Source: Acidobacteriota bacterium
GTDB lineage: Bacteria > Acidobacteriota > Terriglobia > Acidiferrales > UBA7541
Direction: 5' to 3'
DNA length: 6,677 nucleotides
Assembly: GCA_003131985.1 (NCBI GenBank)
Contig: PKWH01000218.1
Coordinates: 3,871 to 10,547, forward strand
Under the pieces are notes generated by a model. The model worked only from the letters and a program-made list of their open reading frames with translations, did no database searches and had not been told where the DNA came from. A program made the position numbers and the translations under genes. This document shows, piece after piece, positions 1-5,456 of this stretch (position 1 is the stretch's first letter; each line of letters opens with the position of its first letter).

Positions 1-357
1 ACGAGATGGAGGTTCATGTCTTTTTGGGTGGGGTCATTTCGTCCGGTGGAGGATTTTGAGAATGCGGATTCGGCTTGGATTCGAGCGATCTTAGCGTTGA
101 ATTTGCTGACGGCGATTGGCGGCGCGATTGGAATTGTTGTCTTGTGGCGGGCGCGAAGTACTGGTGCATTTCCGGCTGCGGTGTTCGTCGTAGTCGTCCC
201 GCTGGTGTATTACGCGACGCATGCTTCGCTGCGTTACCGGCATCCGATCGATCCCATTTTGTTGATACTGACGGCGGTTACGTTAACCGGCGTGAAGCGG
301 CCAGAGGTTATTGGCACGCGCGTAGATTCCGGACGAAAATCTCCGATCTCCGGCTGA
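1..357 (+). CDS. C-terminal fragment of a multipass membrane protein, probably a GT-C/PMT-like glycosyltransferase (5' end outside window)
   Basis: The reading frame is open from base 1 to the TGA at 355-357, giving about 118 codons. The ATG at 16 is probably internal, because codons before it (TRWRF) continue the same protein style. Three hydrophobic stretches are visible, counted from that ATG: about residues 25-45 (AILALNLLTAIGGAIG...), 53-68 (AAVFVVVVPLVYYAT) and 78-93 (PILLILTAVTLTGV). The segment YYATHASLRYRHPIDPILL resembles the end of many acidobacterial polyprenyl-phosphate-sugar-dependent glycosyltransferases (GT39/PMT or ArnT-like), where an R-[FY]-R-[HY]-P motif precedes the last membrane helix. 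Such enzymes transfer sugars at the outer face of the inner membrane. The catalytic N-terminal half lies outside the window, so the family assignment is an inference from the tail only; another polytopic membrane protein is possible. It is convergent with the ADOP permease, 28 bp between stop codons. Confidence 0.6.
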   Translation, partial: TRWRFMSFWVGSFRPVEDFENADSAWIRAILALNLLTAIGGAIGIVVLWRARSTGAFPAAVFVVVVPLVYYATHASLRYRHPIDPILLILTAVTLTGVKRPEVIGTRVDSGRKSPISG

Positions 358-400
358 GAATCGCAAAGAGCGGGGCGATACTGGGCTACTCGATTCTCAG
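354..400. repeat. Perfect 10-bp inverted repeat between two convergent genes
   Basis: CTGAGAATCG (354-363) and CGATTCTCAG (391-400) are exact reverse complements separated by 27 nt. The left arm contains the stop codon of the upstream membrane-protein gene, and the right arm lies in the last codons of the convergent permease gene. As RNA either strand could form a 10-bp stem. Neither side is followed by a clear T tract; the minus strand has only a short TTTT about 10 nt beyond the stem. It is therefore best described as a hairpin that may act as a weak bidirectional terminator or 3'-end stabiliser. Confidence 0.5.
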
Positions 401-2944
401 GGCAGTCATGGGCGAAATGGAGGCTGCGCGGTTGGCGGGAATTATGGCGGCGAAGAAGGAGCAGACGGCGAGCGCGCCGGCAGCCACGGCCAACGCGAGC
501 GGATCCCAGGAGGAAACGCCGTATAGCTGAGATGAGATCAAGCGGCCAGCGCCGATGGCGAGGGGCAGGCCCAAGAGCAGGCCAATCAAGACGCGCTTGA
601 ACGCGCCGCGAAGGATCAGTTGAAGGACGTTCGAGCGGTCAGCGCCGAGCGCCATGCGAATGCCGATTTCGTTGGTGCGCTGCGCGACGGTGTAGGCGGT
701 GACGCCGTAGAGTCCGATAGCAGCGAGCACAAGAGCCACGAGCCCGAACAAGCTAGCGAGGCTGGCAACGGCGCGCTCCTGATCGAATGAGAGAGCAACT
801 TCCTGCTGCATGGTGCGGATGCTGATGATCGTCAGGTTGGGATCCAAGTCGCCAAGCGTTCTGGTGATCTGGGGTTCGAGGACGCCAGTGGGAACGTCGG
901 TCACCAGCATAATTCCGCCGACAAAGTGAGAGCGCAGCTCGACTCTGGTCATTACGTTGTCCTTGTAATTGACATTCTGAGCGAGGGGCACGTAGAACAT
1001 CGCGTGCGCCGGCTTGTCCAAGTCGTAGCCTGCAAACTTCGCGTCGCGCACTACGCCGATGATGCGGAAAGTGGCGGCATTCTGAGGCAAGTCGAGGCCG
1101 AAGTGTTGCTCAAGCGGGTCTTCGCCCGACTTGAAGAAACGTTTGACGAAGGCTTCGTTGACGATGGCCACCGGGGCGGTGGTTTCGTTGTCGGCTGAAG
1201 TGAAGGCGCGGCCGCGCAAAATCGGGATGCCGAAATTCCGCAGATAGTTGGCGCTGACGCGATCCCACGACGCCTCCGATTCGTCGCCCATGGTGGGAGC
1301 AGGATGGCCTGATACGAGAACGAACTCGCCCCAATTGTTGGTGAGGGGATTGTAAAGCGCCAGACCAGAACCCGTCACTCCAGGGAATTGATTTAACCTT
1401 TCTTCAAGCTGGCGATACAGCGCCTCTAGCTGGGGCAGCGTGTAAGTGGCGGGGGGATCCTGCAGGGCCACCAGCACACGGCCTTGCAGTTGATATCCGA
1501 AATCCTGGTGTTCGAGCTTGTTCAGGCTTCGCGCAAGCATGGTGGCACCGGCGACGAGAACGACCGAGAGAGTGGCTTGCACGATCAGCAAACCGGTGCG
1601 GGCAAAAGAGGAATGATCGCCTGTGCTGCGGCCCGAGCCGCGCAACGCTTCGGCAGGATTGGTAAGAGTCGCGAACCATGCTGGAGCGGCGCCGAATATG
1701 ACTCCGGTTACGAGCGCTAAACCGAAAGCGAAGGCCAATACGATGAGCGATGGCGCGGCGCTGATGGGAAGGAAATGCGCGCTGTGGAAGGCCAGCGCAA
1801 GCAACAGGCGCGCGGCTGCGATTGCGACGAGAAGTCCAGCTATGCCGCCAGCGACAGCGAGCAGTACGCTTTCAGTGAGAGCTTGCATGATAATTTCGCG
1901 TCGCGTGGCACCCAAGGCCAAGCGTATGGCGGTTTGTCCGCGACGGGTGACCGCGCGGGCAAGCAGCAGATTGGCGACATTGGCGCACACGATCAGGAGC
2001 ACGAGGCCGCAAACGGCTAGAAGAATCTGCAGGCTGCGCCCATAGTTTTCCTTCATCTCCGCGACACCCGCACCGGCGGGGACGACGTTGATGAACTGCT
2101 TGGGGAGCATTCGAATCACGTCGGGCATCCAGTTGGCAGGGTAGCCGGAATCGTTTTGCATCCATTGACGCAGGATTCCAGTGAGACGAGGAGACATCCC
2201 GGCAACGGAAGCTCCCGGGCGCAAGCGGCCGATCACGCGCAACCATGCGGAGATAGACTGATTCAAGAGTGCTCCGTCACCATTAATGACGGGCTCCTGA
2301 TGTAGCGGGATCCAGATGTCGGGCGGGTCGCCGCGCAGAGTTTCGCCGAAAAATCCAGGAGGAGCGACGCCGATCACGGTAAAGGGATGGCCCTCCACGA
2401 CGAAGCTTGAACCTACTACAGAGGGATCGCCACCATAGGTGGTTTGCCACACTCGGTGGCTGAGTACGGCTACAGGCTTAGCGGCGGGCCTATCGTCATC
2501 GGGCGTAAACATGCGGCCGCCGAATGCGCCTACTCCGAGCGTCTGAAAATAATTCCCTGTGACGTATTCTGAGCGCAAAGGTCTGGCGGCGGATTCGACG
2601 CCTTGACGCCGCACGCTCAAGCGCGCACCGCCGGCCTGGAAAGCAGCGACCTCCTCGAACTCCGGTGTTTCGGCCTTCAGCCGCTGGTACAAAGGAAACG
2701 AATACATTCCCCAGAGGTCCTGAGGACCGCCTTCCACGCAGCAATCGTCGCCTTCGCCGATTCGGTAGAGTTTTCCAGGATCAGAGACGGGCAAGGAGCG
2801 GAGCATCACCGCGTGGATCAACGTAAACATCGCGGTGGTTCCACCAATTCCCAGGGCCAGCGTGAGGATGGCCGTGGCAGTAAAAACGGGCGACAGCCGG
2901 AACTGCCGCAGGGCGTAGCGAAGATTGCCAATCAAGTTTTGCAT
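386..2944 (-). CDS. ADOP-type (MacB/FtsX-like) orphan ABC transporter permease
   Basis: The protein has 852 residues from the ATG at 2944, with AGAGG at 2950-2954 five bases upstream. Order of parts: a short cytoplasmic lead MQNLIGNLRYALRQFRLSPVF, typical of acidobacterial duplicated orphan permeases; membrane helix 1 (about 22-47); a MacB_PCD periplasmic domain (about 50-290); a first FtsX bundle (helices about 305-331, 356-385, 399-425); a second half with a helix near 450-474; a second periplasmic domain (about 475-715); and a second FtsX bundle (about 726-768, 785-804, 815-840). It ends PANRAASISPMTALRIE. The NEIGIRMALGA loop and the first-half equivalent RGQTAIRLALGAT are hallmarks of the fold and of internal duplication. 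Related permeases act in mechanotransmission or efflux with a MacB-like ATPase, but no ATPase or membrane-fusion gene is adjacent here, so the substrate is unknown. The length is usual for the family (about 800-900), and no frameshift or truncation is seen. Confidence 0.93.
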   Translation of the reverse strand: MQNLIGNLRYALRQFRLSPVFTATAILTLALGIGGTTAMFTLIHAVMLRSLPVSDPGKLYRIGEGDDCCVEGGPQDLWGMYSFPLYQRLKAETPEFEEVAAFQAGGARLSVRRQGVESAARPLRSEYVTGNYFQTLGVGAFGGRMFTPDDDRPAAKPVAVLSHRVWQTTYGGDPSVVGSSFVVEGHPFTVIGVAPPGFFGETLRGDPPDIWIPLHQEPVINGDGALLNQSISAWLRVIGRLRPGASVAGMSPRLTGILRQWMQNDSGYPANWMPDVIRMLPKQFINVVPAGAGVAEMKENYGRSLQILLAVCGLVLLIVCANVANLLLARAVTRRGQTAIRLALGATRREIIMQALTESVLLAVAGGIAGLLVAIAAARLLLALAFHSAHFLPISAAPSLIVLAFAFGLALVTGVIFGAAPAWFATLTNPAEALRGSGRSTGDHSSFARTGLLIVQATLSVVLVAGATMLARSLNKLEHQDFGYQLQGRVLVALQDPPATYTLPQLEALYRQLEERLNQFPGVTGSGLALYNPLTNNWGEFVLVSGHPAPTMGDESEASWDRVSANYLRNFGIPILRGRAFTSADNETTAPVAIVNEAFVKRFFKSGEDPLEQHFGLDLPQNAATFRIIGVVRDAKFAGYDLDKPAHAMFYVPLAQNVNYKDNVMTRVELRSHFVGGIMLVTDVPTGVLEPQITRTLGDLDPNLTIISIRTMQQEVALSFDQERAVASLASLFGLVALVLAAIGLYGVTAYTVAQRTNEIGIRMALGADRSNVLQLILRGAFKRVLIGLLLGLPLAIGAGRLISSQLYGVSSWDPLALAVAAGALAVCSFFAAIIPANRAASISPMTALRIE

Positions 2945-2949
2945 TCGGG

Positions 2950-2954
2950 CCTCT
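2950..2954 (-). promoter_or_regulatory. Ribosome binding site deciding the permease start
   Basis: On the minus strand AGAGG lies five bases before the ATG at 2944. The frame stays open for 16 more codons, to a TTG at 2992. That TTG lacks a properly spaced purine site, and the extra residues do not match the conserved ADOP N terminus, so 2944 is chosen. Confidence 0.7.
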
Positions 2955-2970
2955 GCGGTACTGTACGCAG
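2953..2970 (-). repeat. Small inverted repeat abutting the permease ribosome binding site
   Basis: CTGCG (2953-2957) and CGCAG (2966-2970) form 5-bp arms around 8 nt. A second overlapping dyad, GTAC-T-GTAC, is centred at 2962. In the permease mRNA the 3' arm of the stem shares two bases with the AGAGG ribosome binding site. It could be a weak hairpin or a protein-binding dyad; chance is also possible at this length. Confidence 0.25.
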
Positions 2971-3008
2971 TCAGGCAGCTGTAAGTTCCCAACTCTCCCT
3001 GGTTGGCG

Positions 3009-3037
3009 TTGACTTGAGTGGGTCACTGTCCTAGTAT
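3009..3037 (+). promoter_or_regulatory. Sigma-70-like promoter for the 100-aa/STAS unit
   Basis: TTGACT at 3009-3014 (5 of 6 to the -35 consensus) and TAGTAT at 3032-3037 (4 of 6 to the -10 consensus) are separated by exactly 17 bp. A start near 3044 would leave a leader of about 30 nt containing the GAGG at 3064-3067. The site lies in the divergent region between the permease gene and this unit. I saw no equally good match for the permease itself. Confidence 0.6.
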
Positions 3038-3075
3038 CCGCAGCAGAATACAGCGAAGAAATTGAGGAATAGTGA

Positions 3076-3378
3076 ATGAGCGATTGGGAATATATACACG
3101 CACATGCTGCGGAGATGTTGACGCGGCTGCATCAGTTCACGATTGCGAAGCAGCAGACGGATGGGCACGTGACTTTTGCGATTACGGTGAAGGAGTTTGC
3201 GGTGCCGCCGCCAGGGCAGCGCGCGCGGTTTTATGCCGAGGCGGATAAGCCGGTGAACCAGAAGACGGCTCCGTTTGTGCCATGCGGCTGGGGCGATTCG
3301 TTGGCTGCGGCGCTGGGAGATTGCGTGAAGCTGATCCAGAATTTTCCGTATGAGGGAGCGGGGGGCGTGGCGTCTTGA
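3076..3378 (+). CDS. Unrecognised 100-aa protein, translationally coupled to a STAS protein
   Basis: I do not recognise this family. The start is ATG 3076, with GAGG at 3064-3067 eight bases upstream and a good promoter further up. The product is a soluble 100-residue protein with no signal peptide or membrane helix. The N-terminal part (about 3-25, WEYIHAHAAEMLTRLHQFTIA) looks helical. It is followed by a probable strand region (HVTFAITVKEFAVPPPG, 31-47), then charged and aromatic residues (RARFYAEADKPVNQ) and a possible second helix (DSLAAALGDCVKLIQNF, 74-90). Two cysteines (70 and 83) are present, with no obvious metal motif. Its TGA (3376-3378) overlaps the TTG start of the STAS gene as TTGA, so the two are probably co-translated and may bind one another. 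Strong start signals and tight coupling make the gene credible although its function is unknown. A small partner or regulator of the STAS protein is one guess. Confidence 0.8.
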   Translation: MSDWEYIHAHAAEMLTRLHQFTIAKQQTDGHVTFAITVKEFAVPPPGQRARFYAEADKPVNQKTAPFVPCGWGDSLAAALGDCVKLIQNFPYEGAGGVAS

Positions 3379-3743
3379 TCGTTCACTTTTCAAAACGAAC
3401 TTTGGAGCCGGGAATGGCCGCGCTGGAAATGAAAGGCAGCATTCACGCTGGAGCGGAATGCGCGCGGTTGGAGAAAGAACTGGATGAGATCATCGCGGCG
3501 CGCGAGACGCGAGTGATTTTTGACATGGCGGGCGTGACGCATATCGACAGCGCGGCAATTGGAACGATCGTAAGGTGCTTGACCAAGTTGAAGAAGGCCG
3601 GCGGGAAACTGCGGATAGCTACGGCGCAACCGATGATTCAATACAGTTTGAAAATGACGAAGCTGGACACGCTGATCGAGATGTTTCCCACCGTAGATCA
3701 GGCGGCAGAAGGTTTTGTAGCGCCGGGCACAAGCACCGGTTAA
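3375..3743 (+). CDS. STAS-domain protein, anti-anti-sigma-factor-like (SpoIIAA/RsbV type)
   Basis: The protein has 122 residues and is a single STAS domain. Visible features are an initial strand (IVHFSKRTLEPG), a second strand and loop (MAALEMKGSIHAG, 14-26), a helix (AECARLEKELDEIIA), the core strand RVIFDMAGVTHIDSAAIGTIV (46-66), a helix with LTKLKKAGG, and the strand KLRIATA. D58-S59 in HIDSAAIG is the position of the serine that partner kinases phosphorylate in SpoIIAA/RsbV. In that system the dephosphorylated form releases a sigma factor from its anti-sigma kinase; no kinase, phosphatase or sigma gene is seen here. TTG 3375 is preferred because it keeps strand 1 and overlaps the previous stop (TTGA). 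ATG 3414 has a better ribosome site (GGAG 3404-3407, 6 nt) and would give 109 residues lacking that strand, so both starts deserve mention. Coupling to the 100-aa gene implies a shared role. Confidence 0.9.
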   Translation: MIVHFSKRTLEPGMAALEMKGSIHAGAECARLEKELDEIIAARETRVIFDMAGVTHIDSAAIGTIVRCLTKLKKAGGKLRIATAQPMIQYSLKMTKLDTLIEMFPTVDQAAEGFVAPGTSTG

Positions 3744-3757
3744 TTGGTCAGACATGC

Positions 3758-3778
3758 TTGCGGCCCACCGCGGTTTTT
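3758..3778 (+). terminator. Possible Rho-independent terminator after the STAS gene
   Basis: GCGG (3760-3763), loop CCCA and CCGC (3768-3771) form a short GC stem. Two G-T wobble pairs can extend it to 3758-3773, and TTTTT follows directly at 3774-3778. It starts 15 bases past the STAS stop and faces the convergent regulator gene. The stem is short, so strength is uncertain. The reverse strand has no T tract at this point. Confidence 0.45.
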
Positions 3779-3853
3779 CGTTATCAGCCAACCCGACTGC
3801 ACATCCAGTGCTATGCGTTTCCTGCGCCGAAGTACGAAGATCACGGCTTCATG

Positions 3854-4558
3854 TTACGAAAGCTCGGAGAGATAGGCGCGGGGAGCGAAGGCTCGTTCGC
3901 CGACGAACTGGCCCCCGAGGATTCGGACAGTACAGCCGAGGGCTGCGTTGCTTGCGTCGAGGATTTTCACTTTCGTACCGCAGCTGACCAAGAGAAGCTT
4001 TTCGTCGGCGACGAGAAGAGAAATTCCGAGATCGTCGCTGGCCGCCTCGCAAGAGCACATTTCATCAAGAATTTTCTCAGTGATCGGGAGCAGCACATAG
4101 TTGCGGCCTGCTTCGTCGTGGATCGTTGCGACCTGTCCGACCCATTCAGAGCGAGGCTCAGGAACACCTGGCTGCTTAGGGCCAGGAGGAGAAGGAAGCT
4201 TGGCAGCAGCTTCCGACGGAGTCCTTTCTACTGCTGCGATGAAACGGTAGCCGCGGCGCGGAAGGGTTTCGATGAAACGCGGGTGCTTGTGCGAATCGCA
4301 GAGGGCGCGGCGGAGCGTCTGTATCGCTGCATTCACGCCGTGCTCGAAATCGACGAAGGTGTCGGCAGGCCAGAGGCGGCTCTGCAACTCCTTCCGAGTA
4401 AGCAGTTCGCCGGGCTGTTCGAGAAGAAGGGCGAGAATCTGGAAGGGGCGGCCGGCGAGATGGACCTTCGTACCGTGTTTGCGAAGCTCGCCCGTACGAA
4501 GATCAACTTGGTAGGCGTCGAAGCAAAGCCTACTCTCGGACGGAAGTTCGTCGCGCAT
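3854..4558 (-). CDS. Winged-helix (OmpR/CadC-type Trans_reg_C) transcription regulator with SH3-like C-terminal domain
   Basis: The protein has 234 residues. Residues about 12-109 form a Trans_reg_C winged helix: FDAYQVDLRTGELRKHGTKV, then LAGRPFQILALLLEQPGELL, TRKELQSRLWP, the FVDFEHGVNAAIQTLRRAL helix, and the wing RFIETLPRRGYRFIA. This is the acidobacterial one-component type: no receiver domain precedes it and no histidine kinase is nearby. A proline-rich linker (about 110-138) leads to a domain of about 95 residues with no transmembrane helix, unlike the usual CadC-like layout with a membrane anchor plus TolB or TPR repeats. Its end (GTKVKILD, then GCTVRILGGQFVGERAFAPRAYLS, 194-232) resembles bacterial SH3-like barrels of the form V-[RK]-[IV]-L-x-G-x-[FY]-x-G-x-x-[GA]-[FW]-[VA]-P. 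That match is my inference from pattern. Cysteines lie at 168 and 170 (CSC), 193 and 209. It may control its own promoter or the divergent secreted-protein gene. Confidence 0.9.
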   Translation of the reverse strand: MRDELPSESRLCFDAYQVDLRTGELRKHGTKVHLAGRPFQILALLLEQPGELLTRKELQSRLWPADTFVDFEHGVNAAIQTLRRALCDSHKHPRFIETLPRRGYRFIAAVERTPSEAAAKLPSPPGPKQPGVPEPRSEWVGQVATIHDEAGRNYVLLPITEKILDEMCSCEAASDDLGISLLVADEKLLLVSCGTKVKILDASNAALGCTVRILGGQFVGERAFAPRAYLSELS

Positions 4559-4578
4559 TAGAGAAGCCGGGGAAGCGG

Positions 4579-4607
4579 AGTGTACCGCGGGAGTGGCCGG
4601 AACTCAA
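4579..4607 (-). promoter_or_regulatory. Sigma-70-like promoter for the winged-helix regulator
   Basis: Read on the minus strand, TTGAGT (4607-4602) and TACACT (4584-4579) are separated by exactly 17 bp. Each matches 4 of 6 consensus bases. A transcript would start near 4572, leaving a leader of only about 13 nt before ATG 4558. No Shine-Dalgarno sequence is seen in that leader, so translation would start on a very short leader. Confidence 0.5.
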
Positions 4608-4777
4608 GGCAACGTGCGCAGACGCTCTTAAGTGTTGTAATTTCAGCGAGTTACGGATTCCCCCTCGCTTTACCCACAAAGTACCTTCCGTGCATTGAAC
4701 CATTTATCGTTTGGGATGAAACTGCGCGTGCAATGAGGAACGAAATGAAAAATTCGAACTCAAAAATTCAAGAAAAG
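4608..4777. other. Divergent intergenic region, right part: leader of the secreted-protein gene
   Basis: No gene is supported here. A weak -35-like TTGAAC sits at 4695-4700, but no convincing -10 lies 16-18 bp beyond it. From about 4740 the DNA becomes A-rich and carries AAAAATTC twice (4748-4755 and 4762-4769, 14-nt period). That fits an unstructured leader ahead of the ribosome binding site. The reading frame of the downstream gene is open through this stretch, but the translated residues do not look like a signal peptide or domain. Confidence 0.4.
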
Positions 4778-4783
4778 AAGGAG
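4778..4783 (+). promoter_or_regulatory. Ribosome binding site deciding the secreted-protein start
   Basis: AAGGAG lies six bases before ATG 4790. It settles the start against in-frame ATGs at 4733 and 4745 and the far-upstream GTG at 4580, because only the 4790 start puts a signal peptide at the N terminus. Confidence 0.85.
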
Positions 4784-4789
4784 ACGACG

Positions 4790-5275
4790 ATGAAAATGAC
4801 GACTGTGGTGAAGGCTTCGATGTTGACAGCAGCTCTGGGACTGGCGTGCTTGCTGCCGGCGACGGCGCGAGCGCAATCTGACGCAATGCCTGACGAGTTC
4901 GCGTTCGTGGACACAACGCCTGCTGCGCAGCCCGTCGTGGCGATACAAGCGGCCAATTTTGAGGGCAAGATTTCGCTGCCTTATGGCGTGAATTGCGCAG
5001 GCAAGAATCTGAAGGCGGGAGAGTATTTGGTTTCGGTGAAATCGGAGGGATCGAGCCGAGTGGTGGCGATCCACGGGCGCGGCGAGAACGTGAACATGCG
5101 CGTGCGTGAAGTCCGAGTGAATCAAGCGGCGAGTCACAGCGCGTTGCTGGTCCGGAAGTCGGGTGAAGGACGCAAGGTGGAAGCGGTTTATGTCGAAGGG
5201 CTTGGCGCGACGTTGTACCTGAACCCAAACACGAACCGAAGCGCCGCCGGAGTGGAACGGCTGCCGATCTCGTAG
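4790..5275 (+). CDS. Small secreted protein with Sec signal peptide, function unknown
   Basis: The protein has 161 residues from ATG 4790. The N terminus is a clear Sec signal peptide: MKMTTVVK, a hydrophobic core SMLTAALGLACLLPAT, and a probable signal peptidase I cut after ARA, before QSD (about residue 29). The cysteine in LGLAC is not in a good lipobox (Gly at -3), so a lipoprotein is less likely. The mature part, about 130 residues, looks all-beta: FEGKISLPYGVNCAGKNLKAGEYLVSVKSEG, followed by alternating strands to GATLYLNPN. The phrase 'LPYGV...GKNLKAGEYLV' recalls many small acidobacterial exported proteins with an 'F-x-V-...-G-x-x-L-x-A-G-x-Y-x-V' core, whose function is not known to me. 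Only one cysteine remains after cleavage. The gene is transcribed away from the winged-helix regulator and ends at a strong terminator, so it is probably a single-gene unit. Confidence 0.85.
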   Translation: MKMTTVVKASMLTAALGLACLLPATARAQSDAMPDEFAFVDTTPAAQPVVAIQAANFEGKISLPYGVNCAGKNLKAGEYLVSVKSEGSSRVVAIHGRGENVNMRVREVRVNQAASHSALLVRKSGEGRKVEAVYVEGLGATLYLNPNTNRSAAGVERLPIS

Positions 5276-5290
5276 TTGGCAGACTGTGTG

Positions 5291-5330
5291 ACGCCCCGTC
5301 GTGACCGATGCCGACGGGGCGTTGGTGTTT
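5291..5330 (+). terminator. Strong Rho-independent-type terminator of the secreted-protein gene
   Basis: ACGCCCCGTCG (5291-5301) and CGACGGGGCGT (5312-5322) are perfect reverse complements, an 11-bp GC-rich stem with a 10-nt loop. A T-rich tail, TGGTGTTT (5323-5330), follows. The hairpin starts 15 bases after the TAG at 5273-5275. The tail is interrupted by G, so this is not quite a classical U tract, but the stem is by far the strongest I found in the window. Confidence 0.85.
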
Positions 5331-5456
5331 ATGGAGGCAGTAAAACCCTCAAGAATTCCCGACCCCCTGCAGCTCTTGACGTTACTCCTGGACGGAAGAA
5401 TCCCGCGGCCGACAATGCTGATCGGAAACATGTCTAACTGCGGAGTGGGGCTTGAA
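5331..5456. other. Convergent intergenic spacer, nothing recognised
   Basis: The 126 bases between the terminator and the stop of the TPR gene hold no supported gene. I saw only a weak 4-bp CCGA/TCGG pairing on the minus strand and a GAATTC palindrome. No obvious terminator for the TPR gene is visible. Confidence 0.5.

Noticed and set aside
75..530. + strand open frame (151 codons) crossing the end of the membrane protein and the permease tail
   Set aside because: It overlaps two better-supported genes, and its translation is low-complexity shadow with no recognisable feature.
2945..2992. 16-residue N-terminal extension of the permease from TTG 2992
   Set aside because: There is no suitably spaced ribosome site, and the extra residues do not fit the conserved ADOP N terminus, which starts at the ATG at 2944.
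3575..4561. Long + strand open frame (328 codons) opposite the winged-helix gene
   Set aside because: It starts inside the STAS gene, crosses a gene boundary and mirrors the regulator in antisense. The translation shows no domain or signal, whereas the minus-strand frame encodes a clear winged helix.
4580..4789. 70-codon upstream extension of the secreted protein
   Set aside because: It would bury the signal peptide inside the protein and has no ribosome site at its start; AAGGAG six bases before ATG 4790 fixes the start.
4840..4860. Possible lipobox (LGLAC) in the secreted protein
   Set aside because: Gly and Leu at -3 and -2 do not fit the usual L-[AS]-[GA]-C, and a good signal peptidase I site (ARA before QSD) follows in the expected place.
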